64,000 nucleotides of DNA from Candidatus Eiseniibacteriota bacterium (GTDB taxonomy: Bacteria > Orphanbacterota > Orphanbacteria > Orphanbacterales > Orphanbacteraceae), in contig JAJRWB010000054.1 in assembly GCA_024276995.1 (NCBI GenBank), positions 48,830-112,829 of the forward strand. The letters are read 5' to 3'. This document shows positions 1-8,930 of the stretch, in pieces. The translations under genes and the position numbers were made by a program. The notes under the pieces are model-generated. The model was given only the letters and a program-made list of their open reading frames with translations. It searched no databases and was not told where the DNA came from. Numbering within the stretch: position 1 is the stretch's first letter; each line of letters starts with the position of its first letter.

Positions 1-577
1 TCCCTCGAACCTTGCGGCGGGGAAGTTCGGCATGGGCGACGAGACCGCCGCGGGGATGAACGAGGCGATCCGCCGGGGGCTCGAGGACGATCTCGGTCTC
101 GGCGAAGCGCTCGGCAGGGCGCTCGTCGAGGAGAAGGCGCCCCACCGCGACGTCTCCCTTCTCGCAGCGGCGTGGGAGAGCGGCGTGCCGATGACGATCC
201 ATGTCGGCGTGGGCACCGACATCACCCACATGCACCCTTCGGCGTCGGGGGGCGACATCGGGGAGGCTTCGTACCGCGATTTCCTCACCCTCGTCGCCTC
301 TTTCGAGAAGCTCACCGACGCGTCCGTCCTTCTTCACGTCGGTTCGGCGGTGATCCTTCCCGAGGTGGTGCTGAAGGCGGTCGCCATGCTGCGCAACGCA
401 GGCTCTCCCCCCGGCGACTACCTGGCGGTCAACTTCGACATGAACAGGAGCTACCGGCCGCTGCAGAATGTGCTCAGTCGCCCGGCGGGGGAGGGGATCG
501 ACCTGACGGGACACCACGAGATCATGATCCCCCTTTTCACGGCGGGTGTTCTCGCCGCGCTCGACGCATCGGAGTGA
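1..577 (+). CDS. Conserved protein of unknown function, 3' part only
   Basis: The frame is open from the first bases of the window, so the N-terminus lies outside; an ATG at 32 is probably internal. About 190 codons remain and end at a TGA (575-577). The visible part is soluble, with no membrane segment. Its most family-like stretches are HVGVGTDITHMHP, LLHVGSAVILPEVVLKA and LTGHHEIMIPLF, rich in His, Gly and Asp. They resemble a widespread bacterial family usually left as hypothetical, and there is a loose resemblance to deoxyhypusine-synthase-like Rossmann proteins. I cannot assign a function. It is transcribed toward the minus-strand rmlB end, only 28 nt away. Confidence 0.6.
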   Translation, partial: PSNLAAGKFGMGDETAAGMNEAIRRGLEDDLGLGEALGRALVEEKAPHRDVSLLAAAWESGVPMTIHVGVGTDITHMHPSASGGDIGEASYRDFLTLVASFEKLTDASVLLHVGSAVILPEVVLKAVAMLRNAGSPPGDYLAVNFDMNRSYRPLQNVLSRPAGEGIDLTGHHEIMIPLFTAGVLAALDASE

Positions 578-605
578 TCGGGAGGTAAGGGGGGAGAGAG
601 GGTTT

Positions 606-1628
606 CTACTTCTTTCCGCCGGCGAGGCGATCGCCATACCACCGGTCGAAGTACTTCTTCCACGACGGACGGCTACGAATCGTCTCCCACCACTCCCGGT
701 TCTCGACGTACCACTTCACCGTCTCTTCGAGCCCCTCGGTAAAGGTGTGGCCCGGCGACCAGCCGACGTCTTTTTCCAACTTCTCGGGGTCGATCGCGTA
801 ACGCCAGTCATGGCCCGGGCGATCCTCGACGAAGCGAATGAGTGTCTCGGATCTTCCCAGGATCGCGAGGATCGCCTTCACGATCTCGAGGTTCGCCATC
901 TCCGAGCGCGCGCCGATGTTGTAGATCTCGCCCGGCTCTCCTTTTTCGAGGACCGCCTGGATCGCCTCGCAGTGATCAGCGGCGTGAATCCAGTCGCGCA
1001 CGTTCGTGCCGTCGCCGTAGACGGGGAGCGTCTTCTCCTCGAGGGCGCGGATGATCATGAGGGGTATCAGCTTTTCCGGGAACTGCCAGGCGCCGTAGTT
1101 GTTGCAGCAGCGCGTGATCAGCACCGGAAGGCCGAACGTCTTCCCGTACGACCGGACGAGGAGATCGGCCGACGTCTTGCTCGCCGCGTACGGGCTGTTC
1201 GGCCTGAGCGGACTCTCTTCGCTGAACATCCCTTCCTTGCCGAGGGAACCGTACACTTCGTCCGTCGATACCTGGAGGAAGCGGTCGATCTTCCGCCGCC
1301 GCGCCTCCTCGAGAAGAACGAGCGTCCCCTCCACGTTGGTCCGGTAGAAGAGGAGGGGATCGAGGATGCTGCGATCGACGTGCGATTCCGCCGCGAAGTG
1401 GACGACGGCGTCGCACCGGTCGAAGGCGCGCTCCACCGCCTCCCTGTCGGCCACGTCCCCCTCGATGAAGCGGTAGCGGGGATCGCTTTCGTACCGTTCG
1501 ACGTTCGCCCGGTTCGACACGTCGGTCAGCTTATCGAGGTTCACTACTTCATGGCCGGTGGCGGTCATCAGGAAGTGGACGTAGTTCGAGCCGATGAAGC
1601 CGCATCCCCCGGTGACGAGAATCCTCAC
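606..1628 (-). CDS. rmlB: dTDP-glucose 4,6-dehydratase
   Basis: Converts dTDP-glucose to dTDP-4-keto-6-deoxyglucose in the cytoplasm, the second step of the dTDP-rhamnose and related deoxysugar pathways. The 340-residue protein opens with the extended-SDR NAD-binding motif TGGCGFIGSNY, carries STDEVYG before the active site, and has the catalytic YxxxK as YAASK. The reading frame could start further upstream, but the GTG at 1626-1628 puts the Rossmann glycine motif at the usual place near the N-terminus and overlaps the rmlA stop as GTGA, so I chose it. It is the last gene of a minus-strand operon with rmlA and rmlC. No rmlD is visible in the window, so the final sugar may not be rhamnose, or rmlD lies elsewhere. 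Confidence 0.93.
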   Translation of the reverse strand: MRILVTGGCGFIGSNYVHFLMTATGHEVVNLDKLTDVSNRANVERYESDPRYRFIEGDVADREAVERAFDRCDAVVHFAAESHVDRSILDPLLFYRTNVEGTLVLLEEARRRKIDRFLQVSTDEVYGSLGKEGMFSEESPLRPNSPYAASKTSADLLVRSYGKTFGLPVLITRCCNNYGAWQFPEKLIPLMIIRALEEKTLPVYGDGTNVRDWIHAADHCEAIQAVLEKGEPGEIYNIGARSEMANLEIVKAILAILGRSETLIRFVEDRPGHDWRYAIDPEKLEKDVGWSPGHTFTEGLEETVKWYVENREWWETIRSRPSWKKYFDRWYGDRLAGGKK

Positions 1629-2365
1629 GCCCGCCCCTCCCCAGCATCGCCCGCCCCGGCGGCGACGAGCCGGTTCGCGCGGAAGAGGGAAGAGAATGTA
1701 CCCGCGTCGGTCCACCACCCGTCGAGAACATCCATCTGCAAGGTACCCGCCTCGATGTAGGCGTTGTTCACGTCGGTGATCTCCAGCTCCCCGCGCCCGG
1801 AGGGGACGAGGGAGCGGACGATCCGGAAAACGTCGTTGTCGTACAGGTAGATCCCTGTAACGGCGAACGAGCTCTTCGGCGACTTCGGCTTCTCTACGAT
1901 GCGAACCACCCGATCGCCCTCGAGTTCCGCCACACCGAACCGCTCCGGGTCGGGCACTTCCTTGACGAGAATACGGGCGCCCTTCTCCTGTTCGCGAAAC
2001 GCCTCGACTGCGGGCCGGATCGATTTTTCCAGGATATTATCCCCCAAAATGACGCAGATCTTCTTTCCCGCGGCGAAGTATTCCGCCAGCGCGAGGGCGT
2101 CGGCGATCCCCCCCTGTCCCTCCTGGTACGTATAGTTCAGATGTTTCAGGCCGAATTGCTTTCCGTTCCCCAGGAGGGTGAGAAAGTCTCCCGAGTTGTT
2201 CCCTCCGGTGACGATCAGGATGTCCCGGATGCCCGCCTCCACGAGCGTCTCGATCGGGTAGTAGATCATCGGCTTGTCGTAGACGGGGAGGAGATGCTTG
2301 TTGGTCACCTTCGTGAGCGGGCGAAGCCTCGTTCCGAGACCGCCGGCGAGAACCACGCCTTTCAT
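1625..2365 (-). CDS. rmlA: Glucose-1-phosphate thymidylyltransferase, short form
   Basis: Makes dTDP-glucose from glucose-1-phosphate and dTTP, the first step of dTDP-deoxysugar synthesis. The 246-residue protein starts MKGVVLAGGLGTRLRPLT, the nucleotidyltransferase signature, and keeps LGDNI (metal/nucleotide site) and EKPKSPKS. It is shorter than the roughly 290-residue E. coli enzyme, lacking most of the C-terminal extension, as in other short-type members. The ATG at 2363-2365 has a good ribosome-binding site (AAAGGGAGAG) just upstream. Its stop overlaps the rmlB GTG by four bases, so the two are probably translationally coupled. It lies 122 nt downstream of metH on the same strand. Confidence 0.92.
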   Translation of the reverse strand: MKGVVLAGGLGTRLRPLTKVTNKHLLPVYDKPMIYYPIETLVEAGIRDILIVTGGNNSGDFLTLLGNGKQFGLKHLNYTYQEGQGGIADALALAEYFAAGKKICVILGDNILEKSIRPAVEAFREQEKGARILVKEVPDPERFGVAELEGDRVVRIVEKPKSPKSSFAVTGIYLYDNDVFRIVRSLVPSGRGELEITDVNNAYIEAGTLQMDVLDGWWTDAGTFSSLFRANRLVAAGAGDAGEGRA

Positions 2366-2487
2366 GTTTTTCGCTCTCCCTTTCGATAGATCCGGCACCT
2401 GGCGAAGCGACGGTTTGATCATACCGTTTCGCGGGCCCGTCGTCCAGAAGGGGAGATCGGCTGCATGGCGATCGCGCCGCCGTTCCG

Positions 2488-5400
2488 TCAGACAGAAAAA
2501 TAGCGGGCCTGAGGGTGGTGAAACACCATCGCGGAGACGGAAGCCTCCGGGCTCATCATGTCGAGATCGGTGAGGCGGACGCCGATCTCCCCCGGCTCGA
2601 GAAGCTCGAAAAGAAGTCGCTGGCCGGCGAGATCGGGGCATGCGCCATAGCCGAAGCTGTAACGCTTTCCCCTGTAATGCCCGGCGAGGATCTCTTCGAG
2701 TGAAGTATCGGGAGGATCGGCGATTCCCCAGCGCGCGCGTATCTTCGCATGGAGCCACTCGGCCGCCGCCTCCGCCGTTTCGAGCGCCAGCGACGCGACG
2801 ATATGGCTCTTCAGGTACTCGCCGCGCTTCTTCCATTTCTCCGCCGCCTCGCGAACCGACCCGTCGGCGCCGGTCACGAAGAGCGCGAGGTGATCGTTCT
2901 CCATGATGTAGTCGGCGATACATAGGCCGTCCGGTCCCGCCTTCCGGGGGAACTCCCATTCGCCGGCCGGCGCGCCGCCCGCATCGAAAAGAACGATTCG
3001 GTTCCCCTCGGCCCGAACCGGGAAGAACCTCCACACCCCGCGCACCGTCCAGCCGTTCTTCTTCCACTCCTTCTTAACCGCATTCACCTCCGCCTCGAGC
3101 TTCGCGTAGCGCTCATCGTTCGCGGCGGCGAGGCGGGCGACGCCCCCCTTGAGACCGAGGTGCTTTCCATAGAGCATCTGGCGATTCACGAAGCGCCACG
3201 CTTCTTCCGGGTCGATCTCCTCGATGTGCCGGTCGAGATCGGGAGGGGAGGGGACATCGACTTCGGTGGAAACCGTGCCGCTTCGGATGGCCGCCACGAC
3301 CGCCGTCTCCGCGCCGTCTTCCGTCCCGGTCGCCGATACGCGCGCGGCGAGAGAAGCGGACTCCTCTTCGAGCGCCTCGCGCTCGGCCGGATCGAGAAGG
3401 CGCTCGACGAGAGAAAGGCCTGTCATCGCATCCTTCGCATATGCGCAGACTCCGCCGTACACCGGCGCGATCTTCCCGTGGGTGAAGCGGAGCGAGAGCA
3501 CCGCCCCGCCGACGAGGAGGGGAACATCGATCCCGGCCGCCGCGAGATCCTTCGCGGTGTGCACCATCTGCCGCGCGCTCCTGACGAGCAGCCCCGACAG
3601 GCCGATCACGTCGGGACCGTGCTCCTTCGCCGCCCGAACGATCCTCTCGCCGGGCACTTTGATACCAAGGTCGATCACGCGATACCCATTATTACTTAAG
3701 ATGATTTCCACCAGATTCTTGCCGATATCGTGAACATCCCCCTTCACCGTGGCGAGAATCACCGTCCCCCGGTTCGCCGCGGCGGACGATTCCATCCGCT
3801 CTTCAAGACGACCGACGGCGGCTTTCATCACCTCGGCGCTCTGGAGAACCTCGGCGACGATCAGTTCGTTCGCCGCGAAGAGTTTCCCCACCTCTCCCAT
3901 TCCGGTGAGGAGGGGGCCGTTGACGATATCGAGCGGTGTTTTCCAGCGGTCGTCGGCGAGGGCCTCGTCGAGCATTTCGTCGAGCCCTTCCTTGCTCCCC
4001 TCGATTACCGCGCGGGCGAGGCGCTCCTCGAGGGGGAGGTCTTTCGGGGCGATCGGCGTGGCCTTTTTTCTCAGGCGAAAAGCCTCGGTAAAGAAACGCA
4101 CCGCCTCGTCCCCCCCTGCGGTGTCGCCCGCCTTCAAGAAGAGAAGCGACTCGGCGAGTTTCCTCTCCTTCTCCGGGAGATCGGCGTAGCGCGCGAGACG
4201 CTCGGTGTTCACGATCGCCGCGTCGAGACCGGCGAGCGTACAATGATGGAGAAAAACCGAGTTGAGCACTTCCCTGCCGGCGGGGGGGAGGCCGAAGCTG
4301 ACGTTCGACACGCCGAGGATCGTCCGGCTGTCGGGGAAATGCGCCTTGAGCGCCCGTACCCCCTCGATCGTCGCCGCCGCCGAACCGAGGTACGCCGCGT
4401 CGCCGGTACCGCACGGAAAGACGAGGGCGTCGAAGAAGATATCCTCGGGGGGAAAACCGAACTCCTCGGTGAGCAACCGGTAGCTCCTCCGGGCGATCTC
4501 GAGCTTCCTCTCCACGGTGACCGCCATCCCCTGCACAGGATCCTCGTCGATCAGTCCCACGACCAGGGCCGCCCCGTACCGTTTCGCCAGGGGGACCACC
4601 CTTTCGAAACGGGAGAGACCGTCCTCGAGGTTGATCGAGTTGAGAACCCCTTTCCCCTGGCAGAGCGTGAGGGCGAGTTCCATCACGTCGGCGTCGGTCG
4701 TGTCGATCATCAGCGGCGTGCGCACCAGGCGGCAGAGCTTGACGAGAAGTCTCTCCATATCCGCCGCCTCGTCGCGATCGGGATTCTGCATGCAAACGTC
4801 GAGAACTTGGGCGCCCCGCTTCGCCTGTGCACGGCCCACCTCGGCGGCCGCCTCGTATTCGCCCCGGCCGATAAGGTCGCGAAACTTCCGGCTGCCGAGA
4901 ACATTCGTCCTTTCGCCGATGAGAAGGGGACGGTTGTCGTCGGTGAGTTCCACCGCTTCGATGCCCGAAAGGAGGGTGCGGCCGTGGCGCACCGGACGCC
5001 GCGGGACGCGCCCCCGGACGAGCCGCGCGAGAGCGGCCACATGTTCCGCCGTCGTGCCGCAGCAGCCGCCGACGAGGTTGATCCATCCCTCGCCGATGAA
5101 GCGGTTCATCCACTCCGCCATCTCCTCGGGGGAAAGCCGGTAGATCCCCTCTTCGTCGGGAAGGCCGGCGTTCGGCACGCAGGCCACACGGGTGCGGCAA
5201 AGATCGGAGAGGGTGCGAAGGGAGTCGGCCATCCGGTCGGGACCGCTTCCGCAGTTCATGCCGACGTAGAGAAGGTCGGCATGGAGGAGCGAGACGGCGA
5301 GCGCTTCGGCGTCCTGGCCGGCGAGCATCGTTCCGTTCGTTTCGATGGTGACCGAAACCGCCACCGGAACGGAAGCGCCCTGTTCGTCGAACGCCTCTTC

Positions 5401-5973
5401 GATACCGATCAGCCCCGCCTTGATGTTCGCCGTGTCCTGGCATGTCTCGAGAAGGAGGTAGTCAACTCCCCCCTCGACGAGACCGAGAGCCTGCTCCCGG
5501 AACGATGCCGCCAGCTCGTCGAAGGTGATCCCCCCGGTGACGGAGAGCGCTCTCGTCGTCGGCCCCATCGAGCCGCAGACGAAACGGATCGCGCCCGGTT
5601 CGTCGAACGGCGCGCACGCTTCACGGGCGAGGCGCGCCCCGAGGCGACACAACTCCCTGGCGCGGCCGGCGATGCCGTACTCGGCGAGCACCACCGGCGT
5701 GCCGCCGAAGGTGTTCGTCTCGACGATGTCGGCACCGGCGCGAAGATAGGTTTCGTGGAGCTTCCGTACCACCCCCGGCGACGCGGCGTTGAGGATCTCG
5801 TTGCATCCGTCGAACTCATCGCCCCCGAAATCGGCCGATGTCAGCCCCGCCGCCTGCAACCCGGTACCGGTGGCACCGTCCATGACGAGAATCCGCTCAT
5901 CGAACGCCTCGAGAAGGGCGGCGCGCCGTTCGTCACGCCCGGTACGCCCGTCGCCACCGGCGCCGGCGCTCAT
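2488..5973 (-). CDS. metH: Cobalamin-dependent methionine synthase
   Basis: Transfers the methyl group of 5-methyltetrahydrofolate to homocysteine through methylcobalamin, giving methionine and THF. The 1161-residue product is a complete MetH. A homocysteine-binding barrel (about 20-320) has the zinc cysteines in GMNCGSG and GGCCGTT. A pterin-binding domain begins near GERTNVLGSRKF (about 350). The B12 cap and binding domains (about 640-890) carry the cobalt-ligand motif DVHDIG near residue 746. The AdoMet reactivation domain (about 910-1161) contains YSFGYGACPD and ends PQARYFSV. The open frame extends upstream, but the ATG at 5971-5973 overlaps the stop of the upstream MTHFR fusion as ATGA and fits the family's N-terminus. 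It sits inside an rml sugar operon, which is unusual. Confidence 0.96.
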   Translation of the reverse strand: MSAGAGGDGRTGRDERRAALLEAFDERILVMDGATGTGLQAAGLTSADFGGDEFDGCNEILNAASPGVVRKLHETYLRAGADIVETNTFGGTPVVLAEYGIAGRARELCRLGARLAREACAPFDEPGAIRFVCGSMGPTTRALSVTGGITFDELAASFREQALGLVEGGVDYLLLETCQDTANIKAGLIGIEEAFDEQGASVPVAVSVTIETNGTMLAGQDAEALAVSLLHADLLYVGMNCGSGPDRMADSLRTLSDLCRTRVACVPNAGLPDEEGIYRLSPEEMAEWMNRFIGEGWINLVGGCCGTTAEHVAALARLVRGRVPRRPVRHGRTLLSGIEAVELTDDNRPLLIGERTNVLGSRKFRDLIGRGEYEAAAEVGRAQAKRGAQVLDVCMQNPDRDEAADMERLLVKLCRLVRTPLMIDTTDADVMELALTLCQGKGVLNSINLEDGLSRFERVVPLAKRYGAALVVGLIDEDPVQGMAVTVERKLEIARRSYRLLTEEFGFPPEDIFFDALVFPCGTGDAAYLGSAAATIEGVRALKAHFPDSRTILGVSNVSFGLPPAGREVLNSVFLHHCTLAGLDAAIVNTERLARYADLPEKERKLAESLLFLKAGDTAGGDEAVRFFTEAFRLRKKATPIAPKDLPLEERLARAVIEGSKEGLDEMLDEALADDRWKTPLDIVNGPLLTGMGEVGKLFAANELIVAEVLQSAEVMKAAVGRLEERMESSAAANRGTVILATVKGDVHDIGKNLVEIILSNNGYRVIDLGIKVPGERIVRAAKEHGPDVIGLSGLLVRSARQMVHTAKDLAAAGIDVPLLVGGAVLSLRFTHGKIAPVYGGVCAYAKDAMTGLSLVERLLDPAEREALEEESASLAARVSATGTEDGAETAVVAAIRSGTVSTEVDVPSPPDLDRHIEEIDPEEAWRFVNRQMLYGKHLGLKGGVARLAAANDERYAKLEAEVNAVKKEWKKNGWTVRGVWRFFPVRAEGNRIVLFDAGGAPAGEWEFPRKAGPDGLCIADYIMENDHLALFVTGADGSVREAAEKWKKRGEYLKSHIVASLALETAEAAAEWLHAKIRARWGIADPPDTSLEEILAGHYRGKRYSFGYGACPDLAGQRLLFELLEPGEIGVRLTDLDMMSPEASVSAMVFHHPQARYFSV

Positions 5974-7808
5974 CCGATCTCCTCGAGAATCGCCTCCGCC
6001 GCCCGGACACGGCCGAAGGGTGCCGCGATCTGGATCCCTTGCACGAGGCCGCGAAGGCGACGGAACGTCTCGATGCTCATCCGGATCCCCTCGTCCCGCG
6101 CCTCCTCCCTCGTCGGGCACCGGCGAAGGCGCTCGACCATCTCGTCCGGCACGCGGCACCCGGGGATCTCGTTGTTCAAGAACTCGGCGTTCCGAAGCGA
6201 CTGGAGAGGCCAGAGTCCGGCGACGACGGGTACGCCGAACGATTCCACCCTCCCGACGAACGCCTCGAGCACGGCCACGTCGAATACAGGCTGGGTGATG
6301 ACGTATTCGGCACCCGCCTCGATTTTCCATTGGAGCCGTTTCAGCTCTTCCTCCAGGTCGGGCGCACCGGGGTTCGCACCGACGCCGATGCAGTATCCCG
6401 ACGGTTCGCCGATCGGGTTCGATGCGATGTCACGCCCGTGGTTGAGAAGGTTCAAGATGTTCGTCAGGCCGATCGAATCGACGTCGAACACCGCCGTGGC
6501 GTCGGGGTAGTTTCCCAGCTTCGGCGGATCGCCGGTGACGGCGAGAATGTTGCGGATCCCCAGGGCCCATGCGCCGAGAAGATCGCTCTGCATGCCGATC
6601 ACGTTCCTGTCGCGGCACGTGTAGTGGAGCACCGCCTCGATCCCCACGTCCCTTTGGATCTGAAGCGCCAGGGCGAGAGCGCTCATGCGCGCCATCGCCC
6701 GCGGTCCGTCGGGGATGTTGATGCCGTCGACGCCGAGCACGTGCATCCTCCGCGCCGCCTCGATCTCCTTCGCCGCCGATACGCCCCGGGGAGAGACGAG
6801 TTCCACAAGCGAGACGAACCGTCCCTTCGCCAGCTTCCCCCCCAGTCGGCTCTTCTCCTCGAGGCGGCGGGGCGTCACGTCGAACGCCTTCTTCACCGGC
6901 GCGATCGTCGGCCGCGCGGTCGTGCTCATCGCCCGGGCGGCGCGAAATGCGCGGGACATCGCCTTCAGGTGGGCCGGCGACACGCCGCAGCACCCTCCCA
7001 CGAGCGAGGCGCCCGCCTCGAGAAAGCGCTTCGTGAAGTTCGCGAGATACTCGGGCGTGGAGAGATAGATATTTCTTCCGTCGATGTCGCGCGGCTTTCC
7101 CGCGTTCGGCATGACCGAGAGCGGAAGGGGGGAGAGGCCCTTCACCATTTCGAGCCACTCGAGCATCACATGGGGACCGACGGTGCAGTTCACCCCCACC
7201 GCATCGGCCCTCGCGAGGAGAAGGTCGTTCAGCACCTGCTCCGGCGGCGCGCCGGTGAGCGACCCGGCATCGTCGGCGATGGTGAGATGGGCGACCACCG
7301 GCAACTCGCCCGCCGCGTCGCGGCACGCCTTCACCGCCTCGGCGAGTTCCGAATGATAGATGAAAGTTTCACATATGAATAGATCGACACCCCCTTCGAC
7401 GAGCGCTTCGGTCTGCTCGCGAAAGAGGGCGCGCGCCTCGCCGAGACTCAAGGGACCGAGAGGCTCCACCCGCACGCCGAGAGGGCCGATGGCGCCCGCC
7501 ACGTACCGGTCTTCCCCTGCGGCGGCGCGCGCGACACGCGCGCCTTCCACATTGATGGCCCGGCACTGATCGGCGAGACCGTACCCGGCGAGTTTCTCCG
7601 GGTTCGCGCCGAAGGTGTTCGTCTCGATCACCTCGGCACCGGCGGCGAGAAAATCGTCGTGCACCGAGCGAACGAGGCCGGGATCGGTCAGCGTCGTCTG
7701 ATCGAAGTTCCTGTTGATGAAAACGCCCCGCTCGTAGAGCGTCGTCCCCATCCCCCCGTCGAGGAGGATCGGTTCGCCGGCGAGCCGCTCCTTGAAAGGA
7801 CGTCGCAT
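5970..7808 (-). CDS. Bifunctional homocysteine S-methyltransferase / methylenetetrahydrofolate reductase (YitJ type)
   Basis: A 612-residue fusion like Bacillus YitJ. The N-terminal half (about 1-290) is a homocysteine S-methyltransferase barrel with zinc-binding cysteines in GVNCTVG (about 206) and GGCCG (about 272). The C-terminal half (about 320-612) is a MetF-like 5,10-methylenetetrahydrofolate reductase, recognisable by the LVELVSPRG and LAVTGDPPKLG stretches. The reductase half would supply 5-methyl-THF directly to the MetH encoded next, whose start it overlaps as ATGA, so the pair forms a methionine-regeneration module. What the extra homocysteine methyltransferase domain does beside a full MetH is unclear; it could use S-methylmethionine or another donor. 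The start is 19 nt after rmlC, leaving no room for a riboswitch between them. Confidence 0.92.
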   Translation of the reverse strand: MRRPFKERLAGEPILLDGGMGTTLYERGVFINRNFDQTTLTDPGLVRSVHDDFLAAGAEVIETNTFGANPEKLAGYGLADQCRAINVEGARVARAAAGEDRYVAGAIGPLGVRVEPLGPLSLGEARALFREQTEALVEGGVDLFICETFIYHSELAEAVKACRDAAGELPVVAHLTIADDAGSLTGAPPEQVLNDLLLARADAVGVNCTVGPHVMLEWLEMVKGLSPLPLSVMPNAGKPRDIDGRNIYLSTPEYLANFTKRFLEAGASLVGGCCGVSPAHLKAMSRAFRAARAMSTTARPTIAPVKKAFDVTPRRLEEKSRLGGKLAKGRFVSLVELVSPRGVSAAKEIEAARRMHVLGVDGINIPDGPRAMARMSALALALQIQRDVGIEAVLHYTCRDRNVIGMQSDLLGAWALGIRNILAVTGDPPKLGNYPDATAVFDVDSIGLTNILNLLNHGRDIASNPIGEPSGYCIGVGANPGAPDLEEELKRLQWKIEAGAEYVITQPVFDVAVLEAFVGRVESFGVPVVAGLWPLQSLRNAEFLNNEIPGCRVPDEMVERLRRCPTREEARDEGIRMSIETFRRLRGLVQGIQIAAPFGRVRAAEAILEEIG

Positions 7809-7827
7809 CGTTCCTCCCCACGTCGCC

Positions 7828-8364
7828 TCAGCGGTTCTCGATTCCCCACCACGTGAAGCCGACGCCCGGATCGTCCCACGGGACCCTGTATTCGTCGGAC
7901 GGATTGTAGATGCGGTTCGTATAGTAGACCATGACCAGGTCGTCCCCGGGCATCACCTCGTAACCGTGCGCCACGCCGGCGGGGATCCGGACCGCCTTTG
8001 GATAGAGCGCGCCGGCGAAGATCGAATTCGCGAAGCCCTTCGTCGGGGAGCCGGTCCGGAAATCGACGAGGGCGATGCGCGCCGTGCCCGAAACGGGGAG
8101 GAAGATGTCGTCTTGTTCGAGATGGTAGTGGAACGCCTTGATCACGCCGGCGCGCGTCGCGGTGAGCGACGTCTGGGCGAAATCGAACCGCTCCGCCACC
8201 GGGTCGGTGACGCGAAACACTTCGGCGAAGTGGCCCCGGTCGTCGGGAAGGAGCGTGAGGGGCCGCACCGTCACGCCGTCGATCAACCCTTCCGTCCCAT
8301 CCGATGCCTGCTGAATGATCTCGTGCCGCGTTACGCGGACATGTTCCACCTGCTCCCGTTTCAT
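7828..8364 (-). CDS. rmlC: dTDP-4-dehydrorhamnose 3,5-epimerase family protein
   Basis: A cupin of 178 residues in the RmlC family, which epimerises dTDP-4-keto-6-deoxyglucose at C3 and C5. The catalytic His region reads KAFHYH, where classical enzymes have RGLHYQ, and the second half has IPAGVAHGYEV and a terminal WDDPGVGF. The divergence around the first histidine motif leaves room for a single-position epimerase or another 4-ketosugar epimerase. It is the first gene of the minus-strand operon rmlC-yitJ-metH-rmlA-rmlB and lies about 85 nt below a good promoter at 8455-8483. Confidence 0.85.
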   Translation of the reverse strand: MKREQVEHVRVTRHEIIQQASDGTEGLIDGVTVRPLTLLPDDRGHFAEVFRVTDPVAERFDFAQTSLTATRAGVIKAFHYHLEQDDIFLPVSGTARIALVDFRTGSPTKGFANSIFAGALYPKAVRIPAGVAHGYEVMPGDDLVMVYYTNRIYNPSDEYRVPWDDPGVGFTWWGIENR

Positions 8365-8454
8365 CGGTCTCCCCCCGCCTCCGGCGCGCCCGACCGAGCG
8401 GCCGTCTTGAAGAAGTCGAACGGTGCGGCCGCTCCGGGGCGCACCCTGTGCGCT

Positions 8455-8483
8455 AGTTTAGCCCCGGCGGGACGCGATGTCCA
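8455..8483 (-). promoter_or_regulatory. Promoter for the rmlC-metH-rmlAB operon
   Basis: On the minus strand, a TGGACA -35 box (8478-8483) and a TAAACT -10 box (8455-8460) are separated by exactly 17 nt. The predicted transcription start is near 8448, giving an rmlC leader of about 85 nt. It is divergent from the exopolysaccharide-locus promoter, with about 40 bp between the two -35 boxes. Confidence 0.6.
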
Positions 8484-8522
8484 GATCTGACGGTTTCAGT
8501 TGTACTTAGGCGGTCATCTTCA

Positions 8523-8551
8523 TTGACGGAAGACGCCGATTCTGCTATCAT
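8523..8551 (+). promoter_or_regulatory. Promoter for the exopolysaccharide locus
   Basis: TTGACG (8523-8528), a 17-nt spacer, then TATCAT (8546-8551), a near-consensus housekeeping-sigma promoter. Transcription would start near 8558, leaving a long untranslated leader before the first coding start at 8931. Confidence 0.6.
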
Positions 8552-8557
8552 TCCGCG

Positions 8558-8930
8558 TGGTGGCACCGGGTGGACGAATGGCGTCCGCCTCCATGCCTCC
8601 TGTTGAACCCGCTCCCACGCTACTCGAGAAAGGAGTCGCCCACGCTTCTTGCTAACGGGAATTCGACGTCGAGACCGGGCATCCCGGTCGCGTTGAAAAA
8701 CATGGAGAAGTGCGCCCCCGACGGAACCGTTCCCTCGAACTGAGGCCGGCCCCGATCGGATGTGGCTGTTCTTTCCGTGGTATCTGTCGAAAAACTGAAA
8801 GCGGGAGCGACCGGTGAGCGACCCGATCCCCCAACAGGGCGGCCGGCACTGTTCGGCAATCGGTCCGCGACAGAATCCGCCGCGCCCGGGTATTCTGTTG
8901 CCTGCACTCCACGTTCCGGCGGAGAAACGC
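8558..8930 (+). other. Long 5' leader of the exopolysaccharide operon; no convincing gene
   Basis: The divergent region 8365-8930 contains no gene I can support. Its plus-strand part from 8558 would be a leader of about 370 nt. It holds a perfect 7-bp inverted repeat with a 3-nt loop (8673-8679 and 8683-8689, GACCGGG/CCCGGTC). It also holds a GGAG ribosome-binding site at 8921-8924, ahead of the ATG at 8931. I recognise no known riboswitch and no JUMPstart/ops element. Very short reading frames exist (for example TTG at 8648 behind AAAGGAG), but nothing marks them as real. Confidence 0.4.

Noticed and set aside
3730..6510. A 926-codon open frame antisense to metH
   Set aside because: It is a product of high-GC codon structure opposite real genes; its translation is low-complexity and Arg/His/Pro/Glu-rich, with no family motifs.
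7809..8448. A SAM or cobalamin riboswitch controlling the metH operon
   Set aside because: The rmlC leader is only about 85 nt and the rmlC-yitJ gap is 19 nt; I see neither the kink-turn/SAM-box pattern nor a B12 box.
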